Assembly (NCBI RefSeq): GCF_039822285.1
Contig: NZ_JBAJEY010000006.1
Span: 65,438 to 129,437, forward strand
Length of the DNA: 64,000 bases
Reading direction: 5' to 3'
DNA from: Thiofaba sp039822285
Lineage (GTDB): Bacteria > Pseudomonadota > Gammaproteobacteria > Halothiobacillales > Halothiobacillaceae
Position 1 is the first letter of the stretch; each line of letters begins with the position of its first letter. The notes beneath the pieces are model-generated. The model was not told the DNA's origin, searched no databases, and saw only the letters and a list, made by a program, of their open reading frames with translations. A program made the position numbers and the translations under genes. Positions 34,852-43,003 of this stretch are shown here, in pieces.

Positions 34852-34870
34852 GTTAATGAGAACGATTCGC
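34852..34870 (-). promoter_or_regulatory. Fur-box-like site before the beta-barrel/FMN/ApbE operon
   Basis: GTTAATGAGAACGATTCGC matches 13 of 19 positions of the classical Fur consensus GATAATGATAATCATTATC. It lies 19 bases before the ATG of the minus-strand operon and about 90 bases before ribE on the plus strand. Iron-dependent repression is inferred. Confidence 0.5.
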
Positions 34871-34958
34871 GATATTAATCATGTTATTTCTGCAGTCAAG
34901 CCCCCTGAGGTCATCTCGGGCTAGAATGATGTTTCATTGCTCCAAATAGGGAGGCGGG

Positions 34959-35618
34959 ATGTTCACGGGCATCATCCAGGCGGTCGGCAGGGTGCAATCC
35001 CTGCGCGATGCGGGCGGCGACCGCCGCTTGGTCATTACGGCGGATGCGGGTTTTTTGCACGGCGTACAGCTTGGCGACAGCATCGCGACGCAGGGCGTGT
35101 GTCTGACGGTGGTCGAGCTGACGGCCACCAGCTTCGCCGCGGATGTGTCGGGGGAAACCCTGGCGCACAGCACCCTCGGCAGCTTGCGAAGCGGGTCCGA
35201 GGTCAACCTGGAGAAGGCCCTGACCCTTTCCACCCCGCTCGGCGGTCACTTGGTCAGCGGTCATGTCGATGGAGTGGGGGAGGTTGAGGCGCGCTGGGAT
35301 GATGCCCGCTCAATCCGCTTCCGCCTGCGGGCACCGGATGAACTCGCGCGCTACATCGCAGCCAAGGGGTCCATCACCGTGGATGGCATCAGTCTGACCG
35401 TGAACGCTATCGACGGTGCACGCTTCGAGCTGAACCTGGTGCCGCATACCCTGGCCGTGACGACCGCTAAAGCCTGGCAGCCGGGGGTGAAGGTGAACCT
35501 GGAGGTGGATGTCATCGCCCGCTACCTCGAACGGCTGCTCCAGGGCGGGAGTGCGGTCAAGGGGGGCGGCGGGGTGAGTGAGGAACTCTTGCTGCGCTGC
35601 GGTTTTGGGCAGCGTTAA
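34959..35618 (+). CDS. ribE: Riboflavin synthase, alpha subunit
   Basis: 219 aa with two similar lumazine-binding halves: MFTGIIQAVGRVQSL...GVCLTVVEL and GHVDGVGEVEARW...GISLTVNAI. It dismutates two 6,7-dimethyl-8-ribityllumazine molecules to riboflavin. The ATG at 34959 follows GGGAGG at four bases. Normally next to ribD; here 4.9 kb separates them. I see no FMN riboswitch in the gap before it. Confidence 0.96.
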   Translation: MFTGIIQAVGRVQSLRDAGGDRRLVITADAGFLHGVQLGDSIATQGVCLTVVELTATSFAADVSGETLAHSTLGSLRSGSEVNLEKALTLSTPLGGHLVSGHVDGVGEVEARWDDARSIRFRLRAPDELARYIAAKGSITVDGISLTVNAIDGARFELNLVPHTLAVTTAKAWQPGVKVNLEVDVIARYLERLLQGGSAVKGGGGVSEELLLRCGFGQR

Positions 35619-35693
35619 TACCGGCATCAATGATGGGTGACGGCATGCCCGGCTGTGATAAAGTTGCCCATCCCTTTCTTTGTCAGCGCATCC

Positions 35694-36800
35694 ATGAACC
35701 TCAATAGCACCGAGGAAATCCTTGACGACCTCCGCGCCGGGCGCATGGTCATCATCATGGATGACGAGAACCGCGAGAACGAAGGCGACCTGTTGATGGT
35801 CGCCGAGAAGGCGCGCCCCGAGGACATCAACTTCATGGCGCGCTACGGCCGCGGGCTGATCTGCCTGACCCTGACCCAGGAGCGCTGCGAACGCCTGCGC
35901 CTGCCGCTGATGGTCAGCCGCACCGGCGAGAACTTCGGCACCAACTTCACCGTCTCCATCGAGGCCGCCGAGGGGGTGACCACCGGCATCTCCGCCGCCG
36001 ACCGCGCGCGCACCGTGCAGGCTGCGGTGGCGAAGGATGCGAAGCCGGAGGATCTGGTCCAGCCCGGCCACATCTTCCCGCTCATGGCCCGTCCGGGCGG
36101 CGTGCTGACCCGGGCCGGCCACACCGAGGCGGGCTGCGACCTCGCGCGGCTGGCGGGTTTCGAGCCGGCGGCAGTGATCGTCGAGATCCTCAACGAGGAC
36201 GGCACCATGGCGCGCCGCCCGGACCTTGAGAAGTTTGCCGCCGAGCATGGCCTGAAGATCGGTACCATCGAGGATTTGATCCGCTATCGTCTCAAGCACG
36301 AGCACAGCGTCGAGCGGGTGGCCGAGGCGTCATTCCCGACCCGTTTCGGCGAGTTCCGCCTGTTCGCCTACCAGGACCGGGTCGATGGCCTCGTCCACCT
36401 GGCGCTGGTCAAGGGGCAGCCGCGGGCCGACGAGCCGATCATGGTGAGGGTGCAGGTGCAGAACACCTTATGCGACGTGCTGCACGGTGAGACGGGCTGC
36501 GGCTGGCCGCTGGACGACGCCCTGCGGCGCATCGCCGAGGCCGGAGCCGGCGTGCTGGTGCTGTTGCGCCCCACGGAGGAGCCGCGCGAGCTGGTGCGCC
36601 GCATCCGCATGCTGGGCCTGGGGGGCCGGGCCGAGGACCGTGCGGGGGAGGGCGCCTCGCACGAGCAGCGTACCTACGGCATCGGCGCGCAGATCCTCTT
36701 GGATCTTGGCGTGCGCAAGATGCGCGTGCTCTCGGCGCCCAAGCGTTTCCACGCCCTTGCAGGCTTTGGCCTGGAAGCGGTCGACTATGTTTCCGAGTAA
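35694..36800 (+). CDS. ribB: 3,4-dihydroxy-2-butanone-4-phosphate synthase with a degenerate GTP-cyclohydrolase-like domain (RibBX type)
   Basis: 368 aa. The N-terminal RibB domain (1-205) is intact: DDENRENEGDLLMVAE metal site, TGISAADRARTVQ, GHIFPLMARPGGVLTRAGHTEA. The C-terminal domain resembles GTP cyclohydrolase II but lacks the zinc cysteines: where RibA has the Cys-rich CDCG segment this protein reads HGETGCGWPLDDALRR. It therefore belongs to the RibBX arrangement described in proteobacteria. A genuine RibA is needed elsewhere in the genome. ATG 35694 gives MNLNSTEEILDDLRAGR, the usual start. Confidence 0.92.
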   Translation: MNLNSTEEILDDLRAGRMVIIMDDENRENEGDLLMVAEKARPEDINFMARYGRGLICLTLTQERCERLRLPLMVSRTGENFGTNFTVSIEAAEGVTTGISAADRARTVQAAVAKDAKPEDLVQPGHIFPLMARPGGVLTRAGHTEAGCDLARLAGFEPAAVIVEILNEDGTMARRPDLEKFAAEHGLKIGTIEDLIRYRLKHEHSVERVAEASFPTRFGEFRLFAYQDRVDGLVHLALVKGQPRADEPIMVRVQVQNTLCDVLHGETGCGWPLDDALRRIAEAGAGVLVLLRPTEEPRELVRRIRMLGLGGRAEDRAGEGASHEQRTYGIGAQILLDLGVRKMRVLSAPKRFHALAGFGLEAVDYVSE

Positions 36801-36810
36801 GAGAACTACG

Positions 36811-37287
36811 ATGAGCACCATTCGCACCATCGAGGGCGGTCTGAACATCGACGGTGGCCGTTTCGCCATCCTCGTCACCCGCTTCAATGCCTTCATCACC
36901 GAGTCCCTGCTGCAGGGGGCGCTGGACGGCCTTAAGCGCCATGGCGTGAAGGACGAGGACATCCATATCGTGCGCGTGCCGGGTGCCTACGAGCTGCCGC
37001 TGGTGGCCCAGAAGCTGGCGGCCGCCGAGCGTTACGACGCCATCATCGCCCTTGGTGCGGTGATCCGCGGCTCCACCGCCCATTTCGACTACGTGGCGGG
37101 CGAGGCGGCCAAGGGCCTGGCCAGTGTCGGACTGGACTTCGGTCTGCCGGTCATCTTCGGCGTGCTGACCACCGACACCATCGAGCAGGCGATCGAACGC
37201 GCCGGCACCAAGGCCGGCAACAAGGGCTTCGAGGCCGCGATGACCGCGATTGAGATGGTCAATCTGCTTGACCAGATCGAGGCCTGA
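36811..37287 (+). CDS. ribH: 6,7-dimethyl-8-ribityllumazine synthase
   Basis: 158 aa. Forms lumazine from the RibB product and the RibD-pathway pyrimidine. Marks are FAILVTRFNAFITESLLQGA, VRVPGAYELPLVAQKLA, IALGAVIRGSTAHFDYV and PVIFGVLTTDTIEQAIERAG. It starts at 36811, ten bases after the RibBX gene. A family B repeat follows before nusB. Confidence 0.96.
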   Translation: MSTIRTIEGGLNIDGGRFAILVTRFNAFITESLLQGALDGLKRHGVKDEDIHIVRVPGAYELPLVAQKLAAAERYDAIIALGAVIRGSTAHFDYVAGEAAKGLASVGLDFGLPVIFGVLTTDTIEQAIERAGTKAGNKGFEAAMTAIEMVNLLDQIEA

Positions 37288-37318
37288 GGGGGGGCTGGGC
37301 CTTCCGAGGGCTTGAGCC

Positions 37319-37381
37319 GTAGGAGCGGCGCCCCCGCCGCGAACGGGCGTGGGGGCATCGGCCCGAGGGCGGGCCTCCTAC
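37319..37381. repeat. Family B REP-like palindrome between ribH and nusB
   Basis: Runs from GTAGGAGCGGCGCCCCCGCC to GAGGGCGGGCCTCCTAC; the ends pair GTAGGAG with CTCCTAC-type bases. It occupies about a third of the 201-base gap; the remainder shows nothing recognisable beyond the nusB ribosome site. Confidence 0.85.
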
Positions 37382-37488
37382 GAAGCAAGGCCAAGCCCCC
37401 GGGCCCCTCTTGAGCTGAGGGCTTAGTGCTGCGTTTTCCAGGTTCCGCGCCGCGTCCAAGGCGCATCCGTTCTTTGTAAGGTTTGATC

Positions 37489-37971
37489 GTGACTGATTCA
37501 TCCGCATCCTCTCGTCCCCGCGTCCGTCCGGCCCCCCCGGGCATGGCCGCGCGCCGCCGCGCGCGGCGCAAGGCCGTGCAGGCGCTCTACCAGGCCCAAA
37601 TCAATCCGACCACCGCCCTCGAGCTTGAGGCACAGTTCATGGAGGAGCCGGACATCCTCAAGGCCGATCTGGAGCACTTCCGTCGCCTGCTGCAGGGGAT
37701 TCTTGCGGCGCGGGCGGAACTGGATGCCCTGATCGCACCGCTGGTCAGCCGGCCGCTGGCGGAGGTCGATCCGATCGAACATGCCATCCTCTGGATCGGG
37801 GCCTTCGAGCTGCGCGACTGCCCCGAGCTGCCCTACCGGGTGGTGATCAACGAGGCCATCGAGCTGGCCAAGATGTTCGGCGCCGAAGGCAGCCATGGTT
37901 TCGTGAACGGGGTGCTGGACAAGCTGGTGCCCACGTTGCGCGCCGCCGAGTTCGCCGCGGCCAAGTTCTGA
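37489..37971 (+). CDS. nusB: Transcription antitermination factor NusB
   Basis: 160 aa all-helical RNA-binding protein that acts with NusE on boxA of rRNA operons. Seen: RRRARRKAVQALYQAQINP, EHAILWIGAFELRDCPELPYRVVINEAIELAK, and FVNGVLDKL. The start is GTG at 37489 with AAGG seven bases upstream. Usually followed directly by thiL; here an opposite-strand gene intervenes. Confidence 0.95.
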   Translation: MTDSSASSRPRVRPAPPGMAARRRARRKAVQALYQAQINPTTALELEAQFMEEPDILKADLEHFRRLLQGILAARAELDALIAPLVSRPLAEVDPIEHAILWIGAFELRDCPELPYRVVINEAIELAKMFGAEGSHGFVNGVLDKLVPTLRAAEFAAAKF

Positions 37972-38715
37972 TCACGGGCACTCGAGCGTAAGGGGTGTGG
38001 GCGGCTTCGGCCGCCCGCCCCATAGGGCGCGGTTGAGGATTTTCAGCGCCAGGACCGGCGGTGGCATGTCCGCATAGGATCTTGGCAGGGCGAGCATGCA
38101 GGCCTTGATGCCATCCTCCCGGCGCACCTCGGTGACCCTGAAGGTGGTTTCCTTCCATGCGTTGATGCGCATCACCGGCAGGCCGCGCTGCGCCAGGGCG
38201 CCAAAGGCGTCCAGCTCGGCGCGCGCGCAGGGCGAGAGCAGGCCTTGGGCCAGGGTGCCCAGCCCCGGCATGATCTCGCGTGGGTTCACCCGCATCGCGG
38301 CGAAGAAGTCCTGCAGTTGCTGCAGGTCGCGCTCTGGGGGGCGATCCCAGATGAAGATCCGGCTGCAGAGGGTGTCGTTGCCATCGCGGATGATGTATTC
38401 GGTGGTGGGGCGGCCGGCAACCTCCGGTCCCGCGCCGGCCTTTTCCAGATTGAAGAACAGGCGTTCGCCGCCGAAGAACACCCGGGTGGCATCGGTGAGC
38501 GTGCGTTCGCCCATGTCGACGAAATACACGCGGGGGGCCGTAAGATCGGCCAGGACATAGGTATAGTCGCTCTTCTCGGTCTGGCCGCGCGCCCAGCCAC
38601 CCTGCAAGGTGATCAGCGAGACCTTGCCATTGCGGTCGACGTATTCCAGCACGGTGAAGGCAAGGGCGCCCGGCGCGAGGGTGAGCAACAACAGAAGCGC
38701 GAGTAATTTCCGCAT
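37972..38715 (-). CDS. Exported protein of unknown function
   Basis: 247 aa, not recognised. A clear signal peptide (MRKLLALLLLLTLAPGALAF). The mature part begins TVLEYVDRNGKVSLITLQGG, has one pair of well-spaced cysteines (NDTLCSRIF and LLSPCARAEL) plus a third (IKACMLAL) and a C-terminal LTLECP. It sits on the minus strand between nusB and thiL. Its stop abuts the nusB stop, and its start codon (38713-38715) overlaps the zone of the thiL start, an unusually tight head-to-head arrangement. Confidence 0.72.
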   Translation of the reverse strand: MRKLLALLLLLTLAPGALAFTVLEYVDRNGKVSLITLQGGWARGQTEKSDYTYVLADLTAPRVYFVDMGERTLTDATRVFFGGERLFFNLEKAGAGPEVAGRPTTEYIIRDGNDTLCSRIFIWDRPPERDLQQLQDFFAAMRVNPREIMPGLGTLAQGLLSPCARAELDAFGALAQRGLPVMRINAWKETTFRVTEVRREDGIKACMLALPRSYADMPPPVLALKILNRALWGGRPKPPTPLTLECP

Positions 38716-38725
38716 GGCCGGGCGT

Positions 38726-39670
38726 ATGGGTGAGTTCGATCTGATTAAAGCCTATTTCAGTCATCCTGCCCACACCGAAGGTCTGATCCTCGGGGTGGGG
38801 GACGACTGCGCCCTGCTTAAGCCTTCGCCCGGCATGACGCTTGCGGTGACCACGGACACGATGGTCAGCGGGGTACACTTCCTGCCCGATGATGATCCCC
38901 GTGATCTCGGCTACAAGCTCGCCGCCGTCAACCTCAGCGACCTCGCAGCCATGGGGGCCCGGCCACGCTGGCTGTTCCTCAACCTCACCCTGCCTGCGGT
39001 GGATGAGCGCTGGATCGCGGCCTTCGCTGACGGCCTGTTCGCGCAGGCAAAGCGGCACGGGGCCGTGCTCGCGGGGGGCGACACGACCCGCGGGCCTCTC
39101 GCCTTTGGCCTGACTGCCATGGGGGAGCTGCCTTCGGACCAGGCCTTGCGCCGGTCCGGGGCGCGGCCGGGCGATTGGATCTGCGTCAGCGGGGTCCCCG
39201 GCGAGGCCGCCGCCGGCCTGGCACACCGCCTCGGTGAGCACCTCCTGTCGGAGGGGCCGGCCGCACAGGCCCTCGCCCGCCTGCATCGCCCCGAGCCGCG
39301 CGTGGCGCTCGGGCTTGCCCTGCGCGGGGTGGCGACGAGCGCCATCGACATCTCCGACGGCCTGGCGCAGGATCTGGGCCATATCCTCGCCGCAAGCAAG
39401 GTGGGGGCAACCGTGGAGCTTGCCCGGCTGCCGTCCTCGCCGGTGCTCGAGGCCCTGCCCAAGGATAGGTCCTGGCGCCATCAGCTCGCCGGTGGGGACG
39501 ACTATGAGCTGCTGTTCACCCTCCCGCCAGACGAGGCCGGTCGCCTGCCTGATCTGCCCGCCCCGGTCACGGTGATCGGCCGTATTGACCCCGATCCGGG
39601 CCTGCGCCTGCTCGCCCCGGACGGTTCTTTGTTTCCGCTTGCACACCAGGGGCATGACCACTTTGCCTGA
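38726..39670 (+). CDS. thiL: Thiamine-monophosphate kinase
   Basis: 314 aa. Phosphorylates thiamine phosphate to thiamine pyrophosphate. Marks are MGEFDLIKAYF at the start, LGVGDDCALL, the VTTDTMVSGVHF metal site, LAVNLSDLAAMGA-like AAVNLSDLAAMGARP, and AIDISDGLAQDLGHI and GGDDYELLFT. The start at 38726 matches the family; an ATG at 38714 adds four residues. No convincing ribosome site precedes either. Confidence 0.94.
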   Translation: MGEFDLIKAYFSHPAHTEGLILGVGDDCALLKPSPGMTLAVTTDTMVSGVHFLPDDDPRDLGYKLAAVNLSDLAAMGARPRWLFLNLTLPAVDERWIAAFADGLFAQAKRHGAVLAGGDTTRGPLAFGLTAMGELPSDQALRRSGARPGDWICVSGVPGEAAAGLAHRLGEHLLSEGPAAQALARLHRPEPRVALGLALRGVATSAIDISDGLAQDLGHILAASKVGATVELARLPSSPVLEALPKDRSWRHQLAGGDDYELLFTLPPDEAGRLPDLPAPVTVIGRIDPDPGLRLLAPDGSLFPLAHQGHDHFA

Positions 39671-40139
39671 GATCCACGCCCGCCACGTCCTGCGCGATCC
39701 GGTGCTGCTGCTGGCCCACGGTCTTGGCAGCGGGCTCGTGCCCAAGGCGCCCGGCACCTTCGGCACCCTCGCGGCCCTGCTGCCCTGGTTGGTGCTGGCT
39801 AAGCTCGCCCTGCCGCTCTACCTTGGTGTCGTGCTGCTCGCCGCCCTCGCCGGCATCTGGTTGTGTGGGGAGGCCGCGCGGAAGATGGGCCGCGATGATC
39901 CCGGCAGCATCGTGTGGGATGAATGGGTGGGGCTGTGGGTCGCGCTGGCAGGCCTGCCGCTTGAGTGGCCCTGGGTCCTTGCCGGCTTCGTGCTGTTCCG
40001 TTTGTTCGACATCCTCAAGCCAGGGCCGGTCGGCTGGCTGGATCGCCGCTTCCACGGCGGACTTGGCATCATGCTGGACGACCTTGCCGCGGGGCTCATG
40101 GCCGCCGCCTGCCTGCAGATCGCCATGGCCCTGCTATAA
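39654..40139 (+). CDS. pgpA: Phosphatidylglycerophosphatase A
   Basis: 161 aa membrane protein that dephosphorylates phosphatidylglycerol phosphate. Seen: GSGLVPKAPGTFGTLAAL, DDPGSIVWDEWVGLWVAL with the conserved acidic residues, LFRLFDILKPGPVGWLDRR and GGLGIMLDDLAAG. It overlaps the end of thiL by 17 bases, as in many gammaproteobacteria. Confidence 0.95.
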   Translation: MTTLPEIHARHVLRDPVLLLAHGLGSGLVPKAPGTFGTLAALLPWLVLAKLALPLYLGVVLLAALAGIWLCGEAARKMGRDDPGSIVWDEWVGLWVALAGLPLEWPWVLAGFVLFRLFDILKPGPVGWLDRRFHGGLGIMLDDLAAGLMAAACLQIAMALL

Positions 40140-40174
40140 CAGGACTGTCATGTTCATCCCACATGGTGTGTGCC

Positions 40175-41278
40175 ATGCACGTTTGCGACATCACCATGTT
40201 CTATACCCCCCACGGGGGCGGCGTTCGCCGCTACCTGCACGCCAAGCGGCGCTGGTACTGCCAGCAGGGGGATAGGCACACCCTGCTCAGCCCGGCCGGG
40301 CGGGCGCACCGGCATGGTGATCACCTGACCCTGCCCGCACCCCGCCTGCCGTTCAGCCATGGCTATCGCTTTCCTCTCCGGCGTGCCCCCTGGGTCGGGG
40401 CCTTGGTTGACCAGGCCCCCGACCTGATCGAGGCGGGCGACCCCTATCGTCTGGCAGGGGCAGCATGGGCTGCGGCCGATCGCCTGGGCATCCCGGCAAC
40501 CGTGTTCGTGCACTCTGATGTGGAGCGGCTGATCAGCCGACGTTGCGGGGACTGGGCCGCGGCCCCGGTGCGCTCCTATCTGCGCAGCTTGTATGAAGCC
40601 TTCGCGGTGGTGCAGGTCCCGAGTCGTGCGTTGGCAGAGCGACTGCGTGGGCTGGGGCTGACACGGGTGGTCTGGCAGCCGCTGGGGGTGGATGCCGGGC
40701 GCTTCGACCCCGCGCGGCGCGATCCCGCCCTGCGCGCGGAACTTGGCCTCAAGGAGTCCACCCGCCTGCTCGTGTTCGCCGGCCGCTACGCGCGCGAGAA
40801 GAACATCGACGTGCTGCTCGCTGCCATGCGTCGGCTCGGGCCGGGCTATCACCTCCTGTTGATCGGCCCCGACATGCCATCCGTCACCCTGGACAACGTG
40901 AGTGTGCAGGGCCGCTTTTGTGACGGAGATCGTCTGGCCCGCCTGCTGGCCTCCGCCGATGCCCTAGTGCACGCCGGAGACCAGGAGACCTTCGGCCTGA
41001 TCGTGCTCGAGGCCATGGCCTCGGGCCTGCCAGTGGTCGGCGTACGTGGTGGGGCGCTGCCCGAGCTCATCTCACCGGAGGTCGGCCTGCTGGCCGAGCC
41101 ACGCGATGCGGTGGGACTCGCCGAGGCCGTCCGCCAGCTGTTCGCGTCCGACTGGCATGCCATGGGGCGGGCAGCGCGCGCCCGGGTGGAGGCCGATTAC
41201 CGCTGGGAGGCCGTCTTCGCCCGCCAGCGTCGGCTCTACCAGGGCCTGCTGGCGGGCCGCTCCCTGCCGGAGGATTGA
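40175..41278 (+). CDS. Glycosyltransferase family 4 protein
   Basis: 367 aa with GT-B fold. N-terminal half: CDITMFYTPHGGGVRRYLHA. C-terminal half: VVWQPLGVDAGRFDP, RLLVFAGRYAREKNIDVLLAAM, the SADALVHAGDQETFGLIVLEAMASGLPVVG nucleotide-sugar site and LRRYEWEAVFARQ-like ADYRWEAVFARQRRLY. An ATG at 40163 is an alternative start. Followed after two bases by a DUF2334 deacetylase, so the pair may build or trim an envelope or lipid-linked sugar. Substrate unknown. Confidence 0.9.
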   Translation: MHVCDITMFYTPHGGGVRRYLHAKRRWYCQQGDRHTLLSPAGRAHRHGDHLTLPAPRLPFSHGYRFPLRRAPWVGALVDQAPDLIEAGDPYRLAGAAWAAADRLGIPATVFVHSDVERLISRRCGDWAAAPVRSYLRSLYEAFAVVQVPSRALAERLRGLGLTRVVWQPLGVDAGRFDPARRDPALRAELGLKESTRLLVFAGRYAREKNIDVLLAAMRRLGPGYHLLLIGPDMPSVTLDNVSVQGRFCDGDRLARLLASADALVHAGDQETFGLIVLEAMASGLPVVGVRGGALPELISPEVGLLAEPRDAVGLAEAVRQLFASDWHAMGRAARARVEADYRWEAVFARQRRLYQGLLAGRSLPED

Positions 41279-41280
41279 GC

Positions 41281-42069
41281 ATGTCGATGGCAAGTACGCG
41301 CCCGGTGGCCGTGAGCGTGGTGCTGCACGATGTCTCGCCCCACACCTGGCCGGCTTGTGAGCGTCTGCTCGCGGCCCTGGAGGAGGTGGCCCCGGTGCCC
41401 GTCACCCTGCTGGTGGTGGCGGATCATCACCACAAGGGGGGCATCGAGCAATTTCCGTCCTTCCTCGCCGCCATCGAGCAGCGTTTGGCCCGCGGGGACG
41501 AGGTGGTGGCGCATGGCCTTGTCCATCTCGACGAAGCCCCGTCGCCGCGCGGCCTACGTGAGTGGTTCAGGCGGCGCATCTACACCGCGAGCGAGGGTGA
41601 ATTCGACGCCCTGTCCAAGGATGAGGCCGCCCGGCGCCTGCACGAGGGATGGCGACGCCTTCGTACCCTGAGGTGGGCGCCGCGGGGCTTCGTCGCCCCG
41701 GCCTGGCTGATGGGGCCCGGCACACACGCCGCGTTGCGCGAGGGGCCCTATGCGTATGCCACGACCCGGCGGGAGATCATCCTCTTGCCGGGGGGCACCC
41801 GCCTGACTGCCCCCAGCCTGGTGTGGAGCGTGCGCTCCGCCTGGCGCAGACACCTCTCCGCCCTGTTCAATGAACGTTTGCTGCGCCGTGTGCTGGCACA
41901 TCCCAAACGCTACCCCCTGCTGCGCTTGGGGCTGCACCCGGTGGATGCCGCGCATCCCGAGGCGGTACATTTCTGGCAACACGCCCTGCGCGAGGCCCTG
42001 CGGCATGACCGCCTGCCGCTCACCAAGGGACAGTGGGTGGATTATCCTAGGCTTGGTGAGTGTTCTTGA
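41281..42069 (+). CDS. DUF2334 polysaccharide-deacetylase-like protein
   Basis: 262 aa. The carbohydrate-esterase-4-like fold is indicated by VSVVLHDVSPHTWPACERLL (Asp and His region), VVADHHHKGG, GDEVVAHGLVHLDEAPSP with metal-binding histidines, and GFVAPAWLMGPGTHAAL. No signal peptide is seen. GGAGG lies seven bases before the ATG. Coupled to the upstream glycosyltransferase, suggesting deacetylation of a sugar intermediate, which is inference. Confidence 0.85.
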   Translation: MSMASTRPVAVSVVLHDVSPHTWPACERLLAALEEVAPVPVTLLVVADHHHKGGIEQFPSFLAAIEQRLARGDEVVAHGLVHLDEAPSPRGLREWFRRRIYTASEGEFDALSKDEAARRLHEGWRRLRTLRWAPRGFVAPAWLMGPGTHAALREGPYAYATTRREIILLPGGTRLTAPSLVWSVRSAWRRHLSALFNERLLRRVLAHPKRYPLLRLGLHPVDAAHPEAVHFWQHALREALRHDRLPLTKGQWVDYPRLGECS

Positions 42070-42082
42070 TGGAGATGAGCCT

Positions 42083-42568
42083 ATGCATCGCCTGCTCCTG
42101 CCCCTCCTCCTCGGCCTTGGTCCAGTGGCCTTGGCCCAGTCGCCCCGTGACCCCGGCTATGAGCGCATCGACAAGCAGCCGCCGACGCAGGAGGAGATCG
42201 ACAGCGTCATCCTCATCCCCTCGCTGCAGAACGGCATCAGCTACATCGGCGGTGGGGTGGGGTTGGCCGAGCGCGCGGCACTCGAGCGCTGGGCCAAGGA
42301 CTACCCCCTGCGCATCGAGATGGCGCGCAAGAGTGGCGAATACCTGGGCGACATGCAGGTGCGCGTGTTCAACGCGAAGGGGGAAACCGTGCTGGAGGCC
42401 CCATCGGACGGGCCGCTGTTCTACGTTCAGCTGCCGGACGGACCCTACGCGGTGGAGGTCGCCCCCCTCAAGTCACCGGCCCCGTCGACTGCGGGGCTGG
42501 CTCCGCAGATCCGTGAGGTGAAGATTGTGGGGGGCAAGCAGGCCAGGCTTTTCTTCGCTTGGCCGTGA
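42083..42568 (+). CDS. Exported protein of unknown function
   Basis: 161 aa. Signal peptide MHRLLLPLLLGLGPVALA, then ILIPSLQNGISYIGGGVGLAE and a C-terminal beta region (GDMQVRVFNAKGETVLEAPS, FYVQLPDGPYAVEVAPLKS) that resembles a small carboxypeptidase-regulatory/transthyretin-like fold. Probably periplasmic. It lies 13 bases after the DUF2334 gene in the same operon. Function not recognised. Confidence 0.72.
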   Translation: MHRLLLPLLLGLGPVALAQSPRDPGYERIDKQPPTQEEIDSVILIPSLQNGISYIGGGVGLAERAALERWAKDYPLRIEMARKSGEYLGDMQVRVFNAKGETVLEAPSDGPLFYVQLPDGPYAVEVAPLKSPAPSTAGLAPQIREVKIVGGKQARLFFAWP

Positions 42569-42579
42569 GGAGCTGGATA

Positions 42580-42963
42580 ATGGCGACACCGGAAAGTGGG
42601 GCCCGCTGGGGCTGGATCGGTGGGTTTGTCGGCGCCACCCTGTGGATGCCGATCTTTGCCGTGGCACTCCATGCCCATGGCGACCCGCTCGGTGCCTGGC
42701 TGTGCATGGGTTTCTACCTTCTCAGCCTGCTGGGCATGGTCATGCTGGCGCCTTGGCGGCACCCCGCTACGCCCATGCGCTGGCTTTATCTTGGCATGTT
42801 GGGGTTGTTGCTGCTGGCCGGTGGCGTCCTGATGGCGCGCATGCTCGCCCTGTGGCCGGAGGAGGAACTGAGTCCCTGGTTGCTGCTGAGTCTTGCCCCC
42901 CTGTTCCTGCCCGTGCTTACCTTGGGTAACCGGACCTGGAGCCGGTTGCGGGAGGGCGGCTGA
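42580..42963 (+). CDS. Small membrane protein of unknown function
   Basis: 127 aa with four hydrophobic segments (IGGFVGATLWMPIFAVAL, LCMGFYLLSLLGMVML, LGMLGLLLLAGGVLM and LLLSLAPLFLPVLTL). GAGGAG lies about eight bases before the ATG. Last gene of the glycosyltransferase operon, convergent with moaB. No family recognised. Confidence 0.72.
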   Translation: MATPESGARWGWIGGFVGATLWMPIFAVALHAHGDPLGAWLCMGFYLLSLLGMVMLAPWRHPATPMRWLYLGMLGLLLLAGGVLMARMLALWPEEELSPWLLLSLAPLFLPVLTLGNRTWSRLREGG

Positions 42964-43003
42964 CTCAGGGGCGCAGGGATGGGGAGAAAAATTCAGCGTT
43001 TCC

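Noticed and set aside
34834..35693. FMN riboswitch before ribE or the RibBX gene
   Set aside because: No RFN core (AGGGTGAAATTCC-type followed by CCGGCGGT) could be found in either leader.
35637..35693. Upstream ATG for the RibBX gene
   Set aside because: The 19 extra residues do not resemble RibB; the start at 35694 matches the family.
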